Source: Putridiphycobacter sp045110285 (GTDB lineage Bacteria > Bacteroidota > Bacteroidia > Flavobacteriales_D > Crocinitomicaceae). Taken from it: DNA of 41,421 bases. The stretch lies in the NCBI GenBank assembly GCA_045110285.1, contig JBGCGA010000086.1, positions 1 to 41,421 of the forward strand, read 5' to 3'. Under the pieces are notes generated by a model, which searched no databases, was not told where the DNA came from, and saw nothing but the letters and a program-made list of their open reading frames with translations. Each line of letters begins with the position of its first letter. Positions within the stretch are counted from its first letter, which is position 1. The position numbers and the translations under genes were made by a program. Of the stretch, positions 26,423-35,306 are shown in pieces.

Positions 26423-29400
26423 TTATTGCATTTGTCGCTTGCGAATGTATGCTGTAACAGACAAAATGAAAAACAAAAGAACAGTTAACGGCACCCAAGC
26501 AGGAATTGGAACTGGGTCGCCTGTGGCATATGAATGCAAGCCACTTAAATAGTAGTTTACACCGTAAAACGTCATAATAATTGAAGAATAGCCCCAAACA
26601 GACATTAAATTAAATGTGTAATCGGATTTTAAACCTGGAATAAACCGGAAATGAAGAATAATTGTATATACTAAAACAGAAGCCAAGGCCCACGTTTCTT
26701 TTGCATCCCAACCCCAATAACGCCCCCATGACTCATTAGCCCATACTCCGCCTAAAAACGTTCCAATAGTTAACATAAACAAGCCAATGGTCATCACCAT
26801 TTCACTCACATGGCGCAGCTCCTTTTGAGTTAATCCTAGTCTCTTGGTACTTTGTTTGGTTTTAAACACATCAGTTAATAAATTAATGATACCCAACATA
26901 GCAGACAGTCCCAAAAATGCGTAACTGCCTGTAATAATTGCCACGTGAATCATCAACCAATACGATTTTAATACTGGCACTAAATTCGATATTTGCGGAT
27001 CCATATTGTTAAGCCCAGCTACAAATAACATTAACCAAGCAAGGATTCCTGTTGCCCCCAATACAATTTTAGAATTTCTTGAAAATAGAATACCTGCTAA
27101 TGCGGTTACAAAAGCAATAAAAACAATGGCTTCGTAACCATTACTCCACGGCGCATGACCCGATAAATACCATCTTAAACCTAAACCAAATGCGTGGTAA
27201 GAAGCTAAGAGGATAAAAATGACCATCCCCACTCTATTAATCCATTTTATATTAAAACTTGGACGGAATAAATTGATAAATTGGAAGATTAACAATAATA
27301 ATCCAACTATCAGATACAAGTAATTAAGTGTCCCAAAAATATCTGCATTATTATAGTAAACTTCCCATCCAATGGTTGATTCAGAAGGCATGGCTTCTTG
27401 ATCACCAGCACGGCGCTGATATGTTTTTATTAAATCAATCACCTTGTCTGTTTCCGACCAATCTCCCACTTCCTGAGAATGATGTGCTTCAATCACATAC
27501 ATACTCATTATGCCATTTACGAATAAACTATCCTGTCCGCTTAATTTTGAAAGATTATCAGATGGGGCATACCATGTTTTGGTGCTATCGTTTACCATTG
27601 GAAAAATTTTCAAATAGGCTCCCATCACAACGCCTCTTATAATATTAAAACGCTCGTCAGTTTTAATAAAATCCTTATCAAAAACGTTTCTTTGCCCCGG
27701 AGACTTGGCTTGAGCTTTTTTAACGTATTCTGTTAATTTATAGCCTGCTTTTAAGTCGTAGAAGTCGCTCATGGCAGCATACTTGCCTTCGGTACCTATG
27801 ATCTTTTTTGTGGAATCTCCAGAAACATAAATAAAATCTTCTTCAAACCAATTGGCAAAATTCGTATGCATTCCAACAAATACTTGGTTCGCGTTTTGAC
27901 CCTTGTAGGAAGTACCTCTGTGCACCTTACGCATCACCATGTCAGCCATAGTATTCACAGGCATATACCTTCCGTTAAAATCCTGCATAATAATGGTCCC
28001 AAACTCGTTGGCATGGGTTCTGTCTATGGGAATGTATGGCGGCAGACTGTCGGCTGTGTGTTGGGCAAATGAAACATTGGCTAAAAATAATAGAGGCAGG
28101 AGCAGCATTAATTTTTCGCGTTTTGCTCTCAAATCTGCCGCTTTTTTCATTAAAAACCTAAATCTACTTCCTGGTAGAAATACAGAAAAAATCATTCCTA
28201 TTGACATCACTAAGTACCCTATATAAGTAATCATGGTTCCCCACCAATCGTGGTTAACTGAAAGTATTGTGCCTAATTCATCAGGATCAAAACTCGACTG
28301 AAAGAAACGGTATCCATCATGATCTAATACATTATTCATGAAAATTCGGTGATTAAATTCGTAATTATTTGTTGTATCCATCAAAATTACTTCACTGGCA
28401 TAAGATGACGGATTATCTGTTCCGTGGTATTTTTCGAGTTGAAAATCTTCTAGGTAAATAAAGAATGGAATTTGCAGTTCTTTAGCCCCTAAACATAATC
28501 GATACGTTAATCCATTAATGTCTTTTGATATGAATTGGGGATATGTACCAGTCTCCGCAGGCACGTCAACAATTTCTTCAACCTCACCATCTGTAATTTT
28601 TAATTGCATGATATCAGTGCCATCCGGATGATTTAGAACTTGATTTTTTACAACCTCATAGTTTTCGAGTTTTTGCTTGTAAACAAATTGAAAACCATTA
28701 ACATTATATAACCGAACAGCAGGGTTGAATTCAACCATGGTATCTCTTGGTATAGTCCCGTTGGTTTGCTCCATCATATTCATAAAACTAATATCATATG
28801 GCGATTGAATATAATCCTTACCATCTCTGGTAAACAACCGAATGGCACTGGTAATAGTGGTATCAGTTGTCATGGCAATTCCAGCGCCTTGAAGACCGTC
28901 TCTTTCGCCTAAATAATTATTCACTCTACCTTCTTCACCTACAGTAACAATGTGAAAAAAGTCGGTTCCGCCCTCAATGGCCTCAACTATGGTATCGGTT
29001 TCTAACAAGCCCGGTAAAAACTCATGATATTTAATGCTTATTGGTCGTTTTGCTGTAGGAAAAGTAAAGTCATGCGAAATTTCTACATGATCACTGGCTA
29101 GAAAACCTAATCCGACAGTAGATAGCTTAGAGTTAAAATCGGCTTTGGCTTGATTTAGTTTGTCCGAAAAAAGGATCGGAATATCATTATTATATTGAAT
29201 TTCTTTATTGTCAACTTTCACTTGTAAATAGGTGTCGGACGTGAAAATGGTGTTTGATGCTGTTTGCTCTCTGATGGGCATTATCCCTTCATAACTAATG
29301 GTTCTGGTGACATATGCTCCAATAACAATGATTAGGAATGACATGTGAAATATTAGAGATCCTATCTTTTCCTTTTTATACATTTTGTACCTAAAAATAT

Positions 29401-29590
29401 TGTTGATTAGGTTAATAAATAGAAGGAAAATAATCCATTCAAACCACTTTGCTTCATATATGAAATAAAGAGCCGTTGTTCTGTCGTAATAAGTTTCAAC
29501 ACCTGTTGCTATTGCAATTGCCAGAAAAAAGGCAAACACTAACATTGACATGAAACGCATAGAAAGGATGAATTTGATAAAACCGGTCAT
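26423..29590 (-). CDS. Cytochrome c biogenesis protein CcsBA (ResB-CcsA fusion)
   Basis: I start at ATG 29590, just before MTGFIKFILSMRFM, giving 1055 residues. The N-terminal half is ResB-like: three early helices, a large periplasmic domain (to about residue 450), then a helix near VSIGMIFSVFLPG. A second leader-like helix (LMLLLPLLFLANVSFAQ) precedes another periplasmic stretch. The C-terminal third is CcsA: YLSGHAPWSNGYE (periplasmic His), the tryptophan-rich WGRYWGWDAKETWALAS, ILHFRF and YLSGLHSYA (second periplasmic His). System II proteins of this kind export haem and attach it to CxxCH motifs of c-type cytochromes. The fused form is usual in Bacteroidota. It points to respiratory cytochromes encoded elsewhere. 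Confidence 0.93.
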   Translation of the reverse strand: MTGFIKFILSMRFMSMLVFAFFLAIAIATGVETYYDRTTALYFIYEAKWFEWIIFLLFINLINNIFRYKMYKKEKIGSLIFHMSFLIIVIGAYVTRTISYEGIMPIREQTASNTIFTSDTYLQVKVDNKEIQYNNDIPILFSDKLNQAKADFNSKLSTVGLGFLASDHVEISHDFTFPTAKRPISIKYHEFLPGLLETDTIVEAIEGGTDFFHIVTVGEEGRVNNYLGERDGLQGAGIAMTTDTTITSAIRLFTRDGKDYIQSPYDISFMNMMEQTNGTIPRDTMVEFNPAVRLYNVNGFQFVYKQKLENYEVVKNQVLNHPDGTDIMQLKITDGEVEEIVDVPAETGTYPQFISKDINGLTYRLCLGAKELQIPFFIYLEDFQLEKYHGTDNPSSYASEVILMDTTNNYEFNHRIFMNNVLDHDGYRFFQSSFDPDELGTILSVNHDWWGTMITYIGYLVMSIGMIFSVFLPGSRFRFLMKKAADLRAKREKLMLLLPLLFLANVSFAQHTADSLPPYIPIDRTHANEFGTIIMQDFNGRYMPVNTMADMVMRKVHRGTSYKGQNANQVFVGMHTNFANWFEEDFIYVSGDSTKKIIGTEGKYAAMSDFYDLKAGYKLTEYVKKAQAKSPGQRNVFDKDFIKTDERFNIIRGVVMGAYLKIFPMVNDSTKTWYAPSDNLSKLSGQDSLFVNGIMSMYVIEAHHSQEVGDWSETDKVIDLIKTYQRRAGDQEAMPSESTIGWEVYYNNADIFGTLNYLYLIVGLLLLIFQFINLFRPSFNIKWINRVGMVIFILLASYHAFGLGLRWYLSGHAPWSNGYEAIVFIAFVTALAGILFSRNSKIVLGATGILAWLMLFVAGLNNMDPQISNLVPVLKSYWLMIHVAIITGSYAFLGLSAMLGIINLLTDVFKTKQSTKRLGLTQKELRHVSEMVMTIGLFMLTIGTFLGGVWANESWGRYWGWDAKETWALASVLVYTIILHFRFIPGLKSDYTFNLMSVWGYSSIIMTFYGVNYYLSGLHSYATGDPVPIPAWVPLTVLLFFILSVTAYIRKRQMQ

Positions 29591-29700
29591 GTTGTATATA
29601 ATTGAGCGCAAATTTAACCCTTAAATCTCAATTAGAATATGCGAATAATCATTTTTAATAAGATTCAACAAATAATTATAGAAATAGATTAGACTTTGTA

Positions 29701-29731
29701 TTGCTTATTTACATTTGAAATTTTATATTTG
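29701..29731 (+). promoter_or_regulatory. Probable secDF promoter
   Basis: A TTG at 29701-29703 is followed, after 20 bases, by TATATTTG at 29724-29731. Together these fit the Bacteroidota primary sigma promoter TTG-N(19-21)-TAnnTTTG. Transcription would start about 34 bases before the secDF ATG at 29773. Confidence 0.6.
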
Positions 29732-29772
29732 CAGGCTTTGAAAATCACTTTCAGCATAATTAATAATTAAAA

Positions 29773-32700
29773 ATGAGAAATAAAGGATTCTTTTGGACAA
29801 TTACAATTGCACTTGTCGTAGCAACAATATATCAATTGTCGTTCACAACAGCTGCTAATAAAATTGAAAAACAAGCAGTAACAGAAGCGCAATTAAAGTA
29901 CGATTCGATTGTAGCAACTGGTAATACAGATTATACTGGTGCGGGAGACACACTTCATCTTTTAGAGAAAAAAGATTCTTTAAAGGCACTTAGCTTTTTT
30001 AAAGAGGCTTATATCGGAACGGTGAATAACGAAGAAGTTCACTTTGCTGGATATACTTACAAAGAGTGTAAAGAAAAAGAGCTAAACTTAGGATTGGATT
30101 TAAGAGGTGGAATGAGCTTAACGCTTGAAATTTCTGTCCCAGAATTAATTCAAAATCTAGCAGGCAATACTCAAAAAGAGGAATTTGTAACAGCGTATGA
30201 TAATGCAACTGAAAAAACAAATGCTGGTGATGGTGATTTTATTACCAACTTTCAAGAAGCATACGAAGCGAATACGCCAGATGGAAAATTAGCAAAATTA
30301 TTTCACCGATACAATACAGATGAAGTATCAAACAACGCGTCAAACGACCAAGTAATTGAATTCTTAAGAAACAAATCAAACTCAGCACTAGACGGTGTAA
30401 GAGATATTATTGTAAAACGTGTGAATCAGATTGGTATTAGCCAACCAACCATTCAAAAGCAAGCTGGTAAAAATAGAATTTTTGTTGAATTACCTGGTGC
30501 CACTAACAGAGAATACATCAGAGATAGATTGCAAGCATCTGCAAATCTTGAATTTTTTGAGGTATATGAAAATTCAATTGATGGAATTGCAAATACCATT
30601 ATTTCTGCAGAATCTAAGCTAAGTAAGGAACTTTATGGCGATATTTTACCACCGGAAGATTCGAATACTGTTGATTTAGATACGACCTTAAATTTAGACA
30701 TTGATTTGGAAGAAGATCCGTTATCACTTGACACGGATGAAGACGCATTAGATTTAAATCTGGATGCTGATGATACAACAGCTACTGAAGCTCCAGATGA
30801 TTTAGCAGCTGCTTCTGATTCGTTAAGCGCTGAAGAACGTGAGAAATTGGCCCCTATCACTTCAAAATTATTCTTATCATTTCAGTTTGATGAAAACGGA
30901 GCGCCAACAGGTTATCAGCAAGGGCCAGTAATTGGTATGGCTTCAGTAACGGATACGGCATTATTGAATACAAGACTAAGCCATAATTCATTCAGAAACG
31001 AATTTCCAGCTGACCTTATATTCATGTGGGGAGCTAAAGAACAATTAGATCAGCAAGGAAAAGGAACTGGCATTGTGTATTTATACGCAATAAAGAAACC
31101 TCGTTCAGGGGCTCCAGTTGCAGGTGAAGACATTGAAAGATCAGGCGTTAGCCAACAATTTGGTAAAACAGAGGTAACCATGAATATGACTCCTACTGGG
31201 TCTCAAAAATGGGAAGATTTAACCACAGAAAATAGAGGAAAGTCAATTGCCATTACAATGGACAATGTTGTGTATTCTGCACCAGTTGTGCAAGAAGCAA
31301 TGACAACTGGTAGAGCATCTATTACAGGTGGATTTAGTGTAGCTGAAGCAAAAGATTTATCTGGATTGCTGAATGCGGGTTCTTTACCGGCTCCGGCAAA
31401 AATTGTAAATGAAACGTCTGTCGGACCAACATTGGGCGCTGAAAACATCAGAAAAGGTCTATACTCATTTTTAGTAGCCATTTTTATAGTACTAGCTTAT
31501 ATGGTTTTCTATTATGGTAAAGCAGGTATTATTGCTGATATCGCTATGATATTTAACTTATTCCTTTTACTAGGGATGTTAATTTCATTCAAAGCTATCT
31601 TAACCTTACCTGGTATTGCGGGTATTGTCCTTACCATTGGTATGTCGGTTGATGCGAACGTTCTTATTTTTGAAAGAATCCGTGAAGAAATGAGATTCGG
31701 TAAAGGATTAAAAGTAGCCATTAGCGAAGGATTCCAAAAAGCCATGGCTGCCATATTGGATGCAAACATTACTACGCTTTTAACTGCAATTGTACTGGCA
31801 GTATTTGGTTCAGGACCAATTAGAGGATTTGCAACGACCTTAATTATGGGTATTTTCACATCATTCTTTGCTGCTGTAGTTATTTCAAGATTATTGTTCA
31901 CATTTGCCATGGCAAAAAACATCAAATTTGACTTTACTACTAGTTTTACAAAAAACTGGTTTCAGAATACAAATTTCCAATTTGTAAAAAGCAGAAAGAA
32001 ATTTTACATTGTTTCTGGTATCGTTATCCTCATTGGTGTTGTTTCACTTTTCTCAAAGGGATTAGATTTAGGTGTTGACTTTACCGGTGGTAGAACGTAC
32101 AAGGTTCACTTTGATAAAACACAAGCGGATAATTCTGTTATCAAAGAAAACTTAAAAACAACTTTTGGTTCAGAACCAGTGGTAAAAAGAGTTGATGATG
32201 CATATACAGTTGCCATTACAACTAAGTATTTAATTACTGATGTTAGTAAGGAAGCAGGAGGAAAAGTTGATGCTGCTTTAGCACAAGGATTAACTGCTGC
32301 AGGTTATGGTGAAAAAGATGCTGAAACAGGTAAAATTACTGAGTTGTACACAATTGAAGAAAGTCAAATGATTGCTCCAACTATTTCGAGTGATTTGAGA
32401 ACAAGTTCATTCTATGCGATTGTATTCTCTCTGGTAATTATATTCTTATACATTGTATTCCGTTTCCGTAAGTGGCAATATGGCCTTGGTGCCTTAATTG
32501 CAATGGCACATGATGTTCTTGTTGTATTGGGTCTATTTTCAATTTTCTGGGGTCTTTTAGGGTTTTCTATGGAAATAGATCAAGCATTTATTGCCGCAAT
32601 ACTAACAGTTGTTGGTTATTCAATTAACGATACAGTGGTTGTGTTTGATAGAATTAGAGAATTTTTAGCAACTGCAAGAAATAAAGATAAAAAAGAAGTA

Positions 32701-32913
32701 ATTAACAATGCATTAAACTCAACTATGAGTAGAACCATTAATACTTCGGTATCTACATTTATTGTATTATTGGTTATCTTCTTGTTTGGTGGCGAATCAA
32801 TCCAAGGCTTTACATTTGCATTAATGGTAGGTGTAATTGTTGGTACATATTCATCATTATTTATCGCAACGCCAACAGTAATTGATTTAGATTCGAAAGC
32901 TGATAAAAAATAA
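29773..32913 (+). CDS. secDF: Protein translocase SecDF (fused SecD-SecF)
   Basis: The 1046-residue fusion carries SecD in the first two thirds and SecF after about residue 740. It uses the proton gradient to pull preproteins through SecYEG. Visible hallmarks are one N-terminal helix, LGLDLRGGMSLTLE, a first periplasmic domain with DIIVKRVNQIGISQP and NRIFVELPG, and the SecD helix block GIVLTIGMSVDANVLIFERI. SecF then shows LGVDFTGGRTY and TVVGYSINDTVVVFDRIRE. An unusually acidic, Asp/Glu/Leu-rich segment (about 295-360) interrupts the first periplasmic domain and is likely disordered. An intrinsic terminator follows. The fused form is usual in Bacteroidota. Confidence 0.96.
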   Translation: MRNKGFFWTITIALVVATIYQLSFTTAANKIEKQAVTEAQLKYDSIVATGNTDYTGAGDTLHLLEKKDSLKALSFFKEAYIGTVNNEEVHFAGYTYKECKEKELNLGLDLRGGMSLTLEISVPELIQNLAGNTQKEEFVTAYDNATEKTNAGDGDFITNFQEAYEANTPDGKLAKLFHRYNTDEVSNNASNDQVIEFLRNKSNSALDGVRDIIVKRVNQIGISQPTIQKQAGKNRIFVELPGATNREYIRDRLQASANLEFFEVYENSIDGIANTIISAESKLSKELYGDILPPEDSNTVDLDTTLNLDIDLEEDPLSLDTDEDALDLNLDADDTTATEAPDDLAAASDSLSAEEREKLAPITSKLFLSFQFDENGAPTGYQQGPVIGMASVTDTALLNTRLSHNSFRNEFPADLIFMWGAKEQLDQQGKGTGIVYLYAIKKPRSGAPVAGEDIERSGVSQQFGKTEVTMNMTPTGSQKWEDLTTENRGKSIAITMDNVVYSAPVVQEAMTTGRASITGGFSVAEAKDLSGLLNAGSLPAPAKIVNETSVGPTLGAENIRKGLYSFLVAIFIVLAYMVFYYGKAGIIADIAMIFNLFLLLGMLISFKAILTLPGIAGIVLTIGMSVDANVLIFERIREEMRFGKGLKVAISEGFQKAMAAILDANITTLLTAIVLAVFGSGPIRGFATTLIMGIFTSFFAAVVISRLLFTFAMAKNIKFDFTTSFTKNWFQNTNFQFVKSRKKFYIVSGIVILIGVVSLFSKGLDLGVDFTGGRTYKVHFDKTQADNSVIKENLKTTFGSEPVVKRVDDAYTVAITTKYLITDVSKEAGGKVDAALAQGLTAAGYGEKDAETGKITELYTIEESQMIAPTISSDLRTSSFYAIVFSLVIIFLYIVFRFRKWQYGLGALIAMAHDVLVVLGLFSIFWGLLGFSMEIDQAFIAAILTVVGYSINDTVVVFDRIREFLATARNKDKKEVINNALNSTMSRTINTSVSTFIVLLVIFLFGGESIQGFTFALMVGVIVGTYSSLFIATPTVIDLDSKADKK

Positions 32914-32937
32914 TTAGAAAAATTACTTCAATAAATT

Positions 32938-32969
32938 AAAAGCCTTCCTTAACTTTGGAAGGCTTTTTT
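32938..32969 (+). terminator. Intrinsic terminator after secDF
   Basis: AAAAGCCTTCC pairs with GGAAGGCTTTT around an eight-base loop, and the run of T continues beyond the stem. It lies about 25 bases after the secDF stop and 12 before tatA, so tatA probably needs its own promoter or read-through. Confidence 0.85.
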
Positions 32970-32980
32970 GTTTAAATGAA

Positions 32981-33337
32981 ATGACGCAAACTTTACTCTT
33001 TTTAAATGATATTGGAACCAGCGAATTGGTATTTGTGATGTTTGTTGTGTTGATGCTATTCGGAGCAAAAAACATCCCTTCTATCGCCAAAACACTAGGG
33101 AGGGGAATGAGAGAAGTTCGCCAAGCATCAGACGAAATAAAAAGAGACATTGCAAAATCTGCTACAGATATGCGAAGAGATTTAAATATGACTGATACCG
33201 TTGACCAAATAAAAAAGCCATTTACTGATATTCAGAAATCAATTACTGAGCCAGCGCTTAAAAAAGGTAAAGATGAGGCGCCTAAAATTGAATCGACTAG
33301 TGAGGTTAAATCTGAAACAATAAAAAAATCTGAATGA
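32981..33337 (+). CDS. tatA: Twin-arginine translocase subunit TatA/TatB-like
   Basis: The 118-residue protein has the TatA layout. A short periplasmic N-terminus precedes one membrane helix (GTSELVFVMFVVLMLFGAKN). Then come the hinge FGAKNIPSIAKTLGRGMREV and an amphipathic helix that continues as a long charged tail (EIKRDIAKSATDMRRDLN). TatA oligomers form the pathway for folded proteins in the Tat system. The longer tail is typical of Bacteroidota and blurs TatA against TatB. TatC is not in the window. Its stop overlaps the ATG of the antiporter gene by four bases. Confidence 0.9.
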   Translation: MTQTLLFLNDIGTSELVFVMFVVLMLFGAKNIPSIAKTLGRGMREVRQASDEIKRDIAKSATDMRRDLNMTDTVDQIKKPFTDIQKSITEPALKKGKDEAPKIESTSEVKSETIKKSE

Positions 33338-34290
33338 ATATTTTATTACTTGTTGCAGGTTTACTGACGTTAATAGTTGGTGGTGAATTTTTAGTTAAAG
33401 GAGCGGTGGGAATTGCAAAAAAAGCGCATATTTCTCCTTTAGTCATTGGAATGACAGTCATCTCATTCGGTACTTCAGCTCCAGAATTGGTAGTAAGCAT
33501 AAAAGCAGCACTCACTGGCAGTCCTGCTATTTCAATTGGTAATGTCATTGGGTCTAACATTGCAAATATTGGAATGGTACTAGGAATTACAGTCCTTATC
33601 TTTCCAATTATTGTCGACCGTAATTCTAAAATTCTCGATTGGCCAATGATGATGTTAGCCTCTATCCTATTCTTCTTATTTGCTTTTAATAATATCATTA
33701 CCTTTTGGGAAGGATTAACGCTGTTCTCAATCCTAATTGCCTTTACAACTTACCTTATTGCATCTTCTAGAAAGAAAACTAAAAAGGCTTTAGCAGAAGA
33801 AGAGGAATTAATTGAAAAGCAGGCCAAATCTGTTCACTCGCTTGTTTCCATTGGTTTTGTATTGCTAGGACTAGTAGGTTTATTTTTCGGAGCAGGATGG
33901 CTGTTAGACGGCGCGGTTAACATTGCCAGTAAATTAGGGATGAGTAAGTCAGTTATTGGTGTGACCATAGTGGCTTTTGCTACTTCTGTGCCAGAACTTG
34001 TAACCTCTGCCGTTGCAGCTTTCAAAAAAGAGACTGACATTTCAATCGGGAATTTAATAGGATCAAATCTTTTTAATATTATGGCTGTAATTGGCATCAC
34101 AGCCATGGTTAAACCAATTCCAGTTGAACAATCTGTTTTGGATAGCGATTTTATATGGATGCTGGCCATTGCTGCCGCATTGCTCCCTCTAATGCTTATC
34201 GGAAAAAAACTAAATCGTTTTAAAGGTTTCCTTCTACTCGGCAGCTATGTGGCCTATATTGCTATTTTGATTATTAATTTGAAATCGTAG
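33334..34290 (+). CDS. Calcium/sodium antiporter (CaCA family)
   Basis: The 318-residue protein has about ten helices and two inverted alpha-repeats typical of YrbG-type exchangers. The first repeat shows FGTSAPELVVSIKAA and GNVIGSNIANIGMVLGIT; the second shows FATSVPELVTSAVAAF and GNLIGSNLFNIMAVIGIT. These blocks hold the ion-binding Glu and Asn residues. It exports Ca2+ in exchange for Na+ or H+ across the inner membrane. A soluble Lys/Glu-rich loop at about 148-165 separates the repeats. The ATG overlaps the tatA stop (ATGA), so the two are coupled, though no shared function is obvious. Confidence 0.93.
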   Translation: MNILLLVAGLLTLIVGGEFLVKGAVGIAKKAHISPLVIGMTVISFGTSAPELVVSIKAALTGSPAISIGNVIGSNIANIGMVLGITVLIFPIIVDRNSKILDWPMMMLASILFFLFAFNNIITFWEGLTLFSILIAFTTYLIASSRKKTKKALAEEEELIEKQAKSVHSLVSIGFVLLGLVGLFFGAGWLLDGAVNIASKLGMSKSVIGVTIVAFATSVPELVTSAVAAFKKETDISIGNLIGSNLFNIMAVIGITAMVKPIPVEQSVLDSDFIWMLAIAAALLPLMLIGKKLNRFKGFLLLGSYVAYIAILIINLKS

Positions 34291-34297
34291 TGATAGT

Positions 34298-34837
34298 TTA
34301 CTCGCAAGGAAAGCTATACTTATCGTAAATCACTTTGGTTAAAGGCGTCTTAATAACTGTGTAAGTTTCATAAAATTCTATTCCTTTATCATCTTTATCG
34401 GTTCTGATGTAGACATCTATACCTTCTCTGACCTGCAGTTTCGTGTTTTTGTCTAAAATAATGACTTTGCCTTTTTTGAATTCTAGAACAGATGTTCCTT
34501 TACTTAAAGGAGAAATAACTTGATAACTATCCTTCTTTTTTAAAAACACATCTTCAAAAGTGTAGGTATCGTGAATACCCGTAGAGTCCTTTTCATATTT
34601 ATACTGCAAATTAACAAAAGTATTGCTTGTGTCGAAATTATTGATAACAGTCAGATTTTCTCCTTCCAAAAAAAATGCCCCGCATTGATTGTCTTTTTTT
34701 TGATACAAAGGATTTATTATTTTGTCGTCGTGTATTAAGTTTTCGGTTTCTAATGTAACTTGATAGTAAAGAAACTCTTTTGATGAGGAACAACTAATAA
34801 AAATTATAAAACCGAAAATAATAAATAGATTTTTCAT
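34298..34837 (-). CDS. Lipoprotein of unknown function
   Basis: The chosen start (ATG 34837) gives 179 residues beginning MKNLFIIFGFIIFISCSSSK, a signal with lipobox FISC (Cys16); an ATG 12 bases upstream adds only four residues. The mature part is beta-rich and polar, with a Lys/Asp-heavy region around YIRTDKDDKGIEFYET. I see no known domain. It lies convergent to the antiporter gene with seven bases between them and downstream of aroQ on the same strand. Confidence 0.72.
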   Translation of the reverse strand: MKNLFIIFGFIIFISCSSSKEFLYYQVTLETENLIHDDKIINPLYQKKDNQCGAFFLEGENLTVINNFDTSNTFVNLQYKYEKDSTGIHDTYTFEDVFLKKKDSYQVISPLSKGTSVLEFKKGKVIILDKNTKLQVREGIDVYIRTDKDDKGIEFYETYTVIKTPLTKVIYDKYSFPCE

Positions 34838-34883
34838 AAACATGTACAATCAAATTTAAGCCAATTATTGCCGACCTTAACTA

Positions 34884-35306
34884 TCACTTAAAATAATTAA
34901 GTGCCAAAGCGTATCCTTTTAATCCAAAACCTGTAATACAACCTTGGCAAACAGGGGTCACTAATGAGGTATGTCGGAATGATTCACGCTTCGATATATT
35001 AGAAATATGAACTTCAATAACGGGAATATTCGAAGAAGCTATGGCATCCCTTATCACAACAGAGGTATGCGTATACCCTGCAGCATTCAGCACTATTCCA
35101 CTATATTTTTGATTTAAATTTTGAATGGCACTTGCCAATTCTCCTTCTAAATTGCTTTGTAAATAATTTAGTTTTAAGTTCGGAAATTCGGATTCCAATT
35201 GAACATAATAATCTTCAAAACTTTCGCTTCCATAAACTTCTGGTTCACGTTTTCCGAGTAAATTTAAATTCGGACCATTTAATATTAAAATTTGCTTTGA
35301 ATCCAT
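34884..35306 (-). CDS. aroQ: Type II 3-dehydroquinate dehydratase
   Basis: This shikimate-pathway enzyme removes water from 3-dehydroquinate to give 3-dehydroshikimate. The 140-residue length and motifs fit the small dodecameric type II enzyme. LNGPNLNLLGKREPEVYG carries the catalytic loop Arg20 and Tyr25. NAAGYTHTSVVIRDA binds substrate, and EVHISN carries the catalytic His100. RESFRHTSLV and GFGLKGYALAL close the fold. The start codon at 35306-35304 lies inside the 5' end of the divergent xerD gene if that gene starts with the TTG at 35297. No other shikimate gene is near. Confidence 0.96.
   Translation of the reverse strand: MDSKQILILNGPNLNLLGKREPEVYGSESFEDYYVQLESEFPNLKLNYLQSNLEGELASAIQNLNQKYSGIVLNAAGYTHTSVVIRDAIASSNIPVIEVHISNISKRESFRHTSLVTPVCQGCITGFGLKGYALALNYFK

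Noticed and set aside
31512..31925. A 137-codon open frame on the minus strand inside secDF
   Set aside because: It is the antisense shadow of the SecD/SecF helix region.
35132..35296. An upstream extension of xerD from an ATG at 35132
   Set aside because: The extra 55 residues read antisense through aroQ and have no resemblance to a recombinase; XerD length and motifs fit the TTG at 35297.
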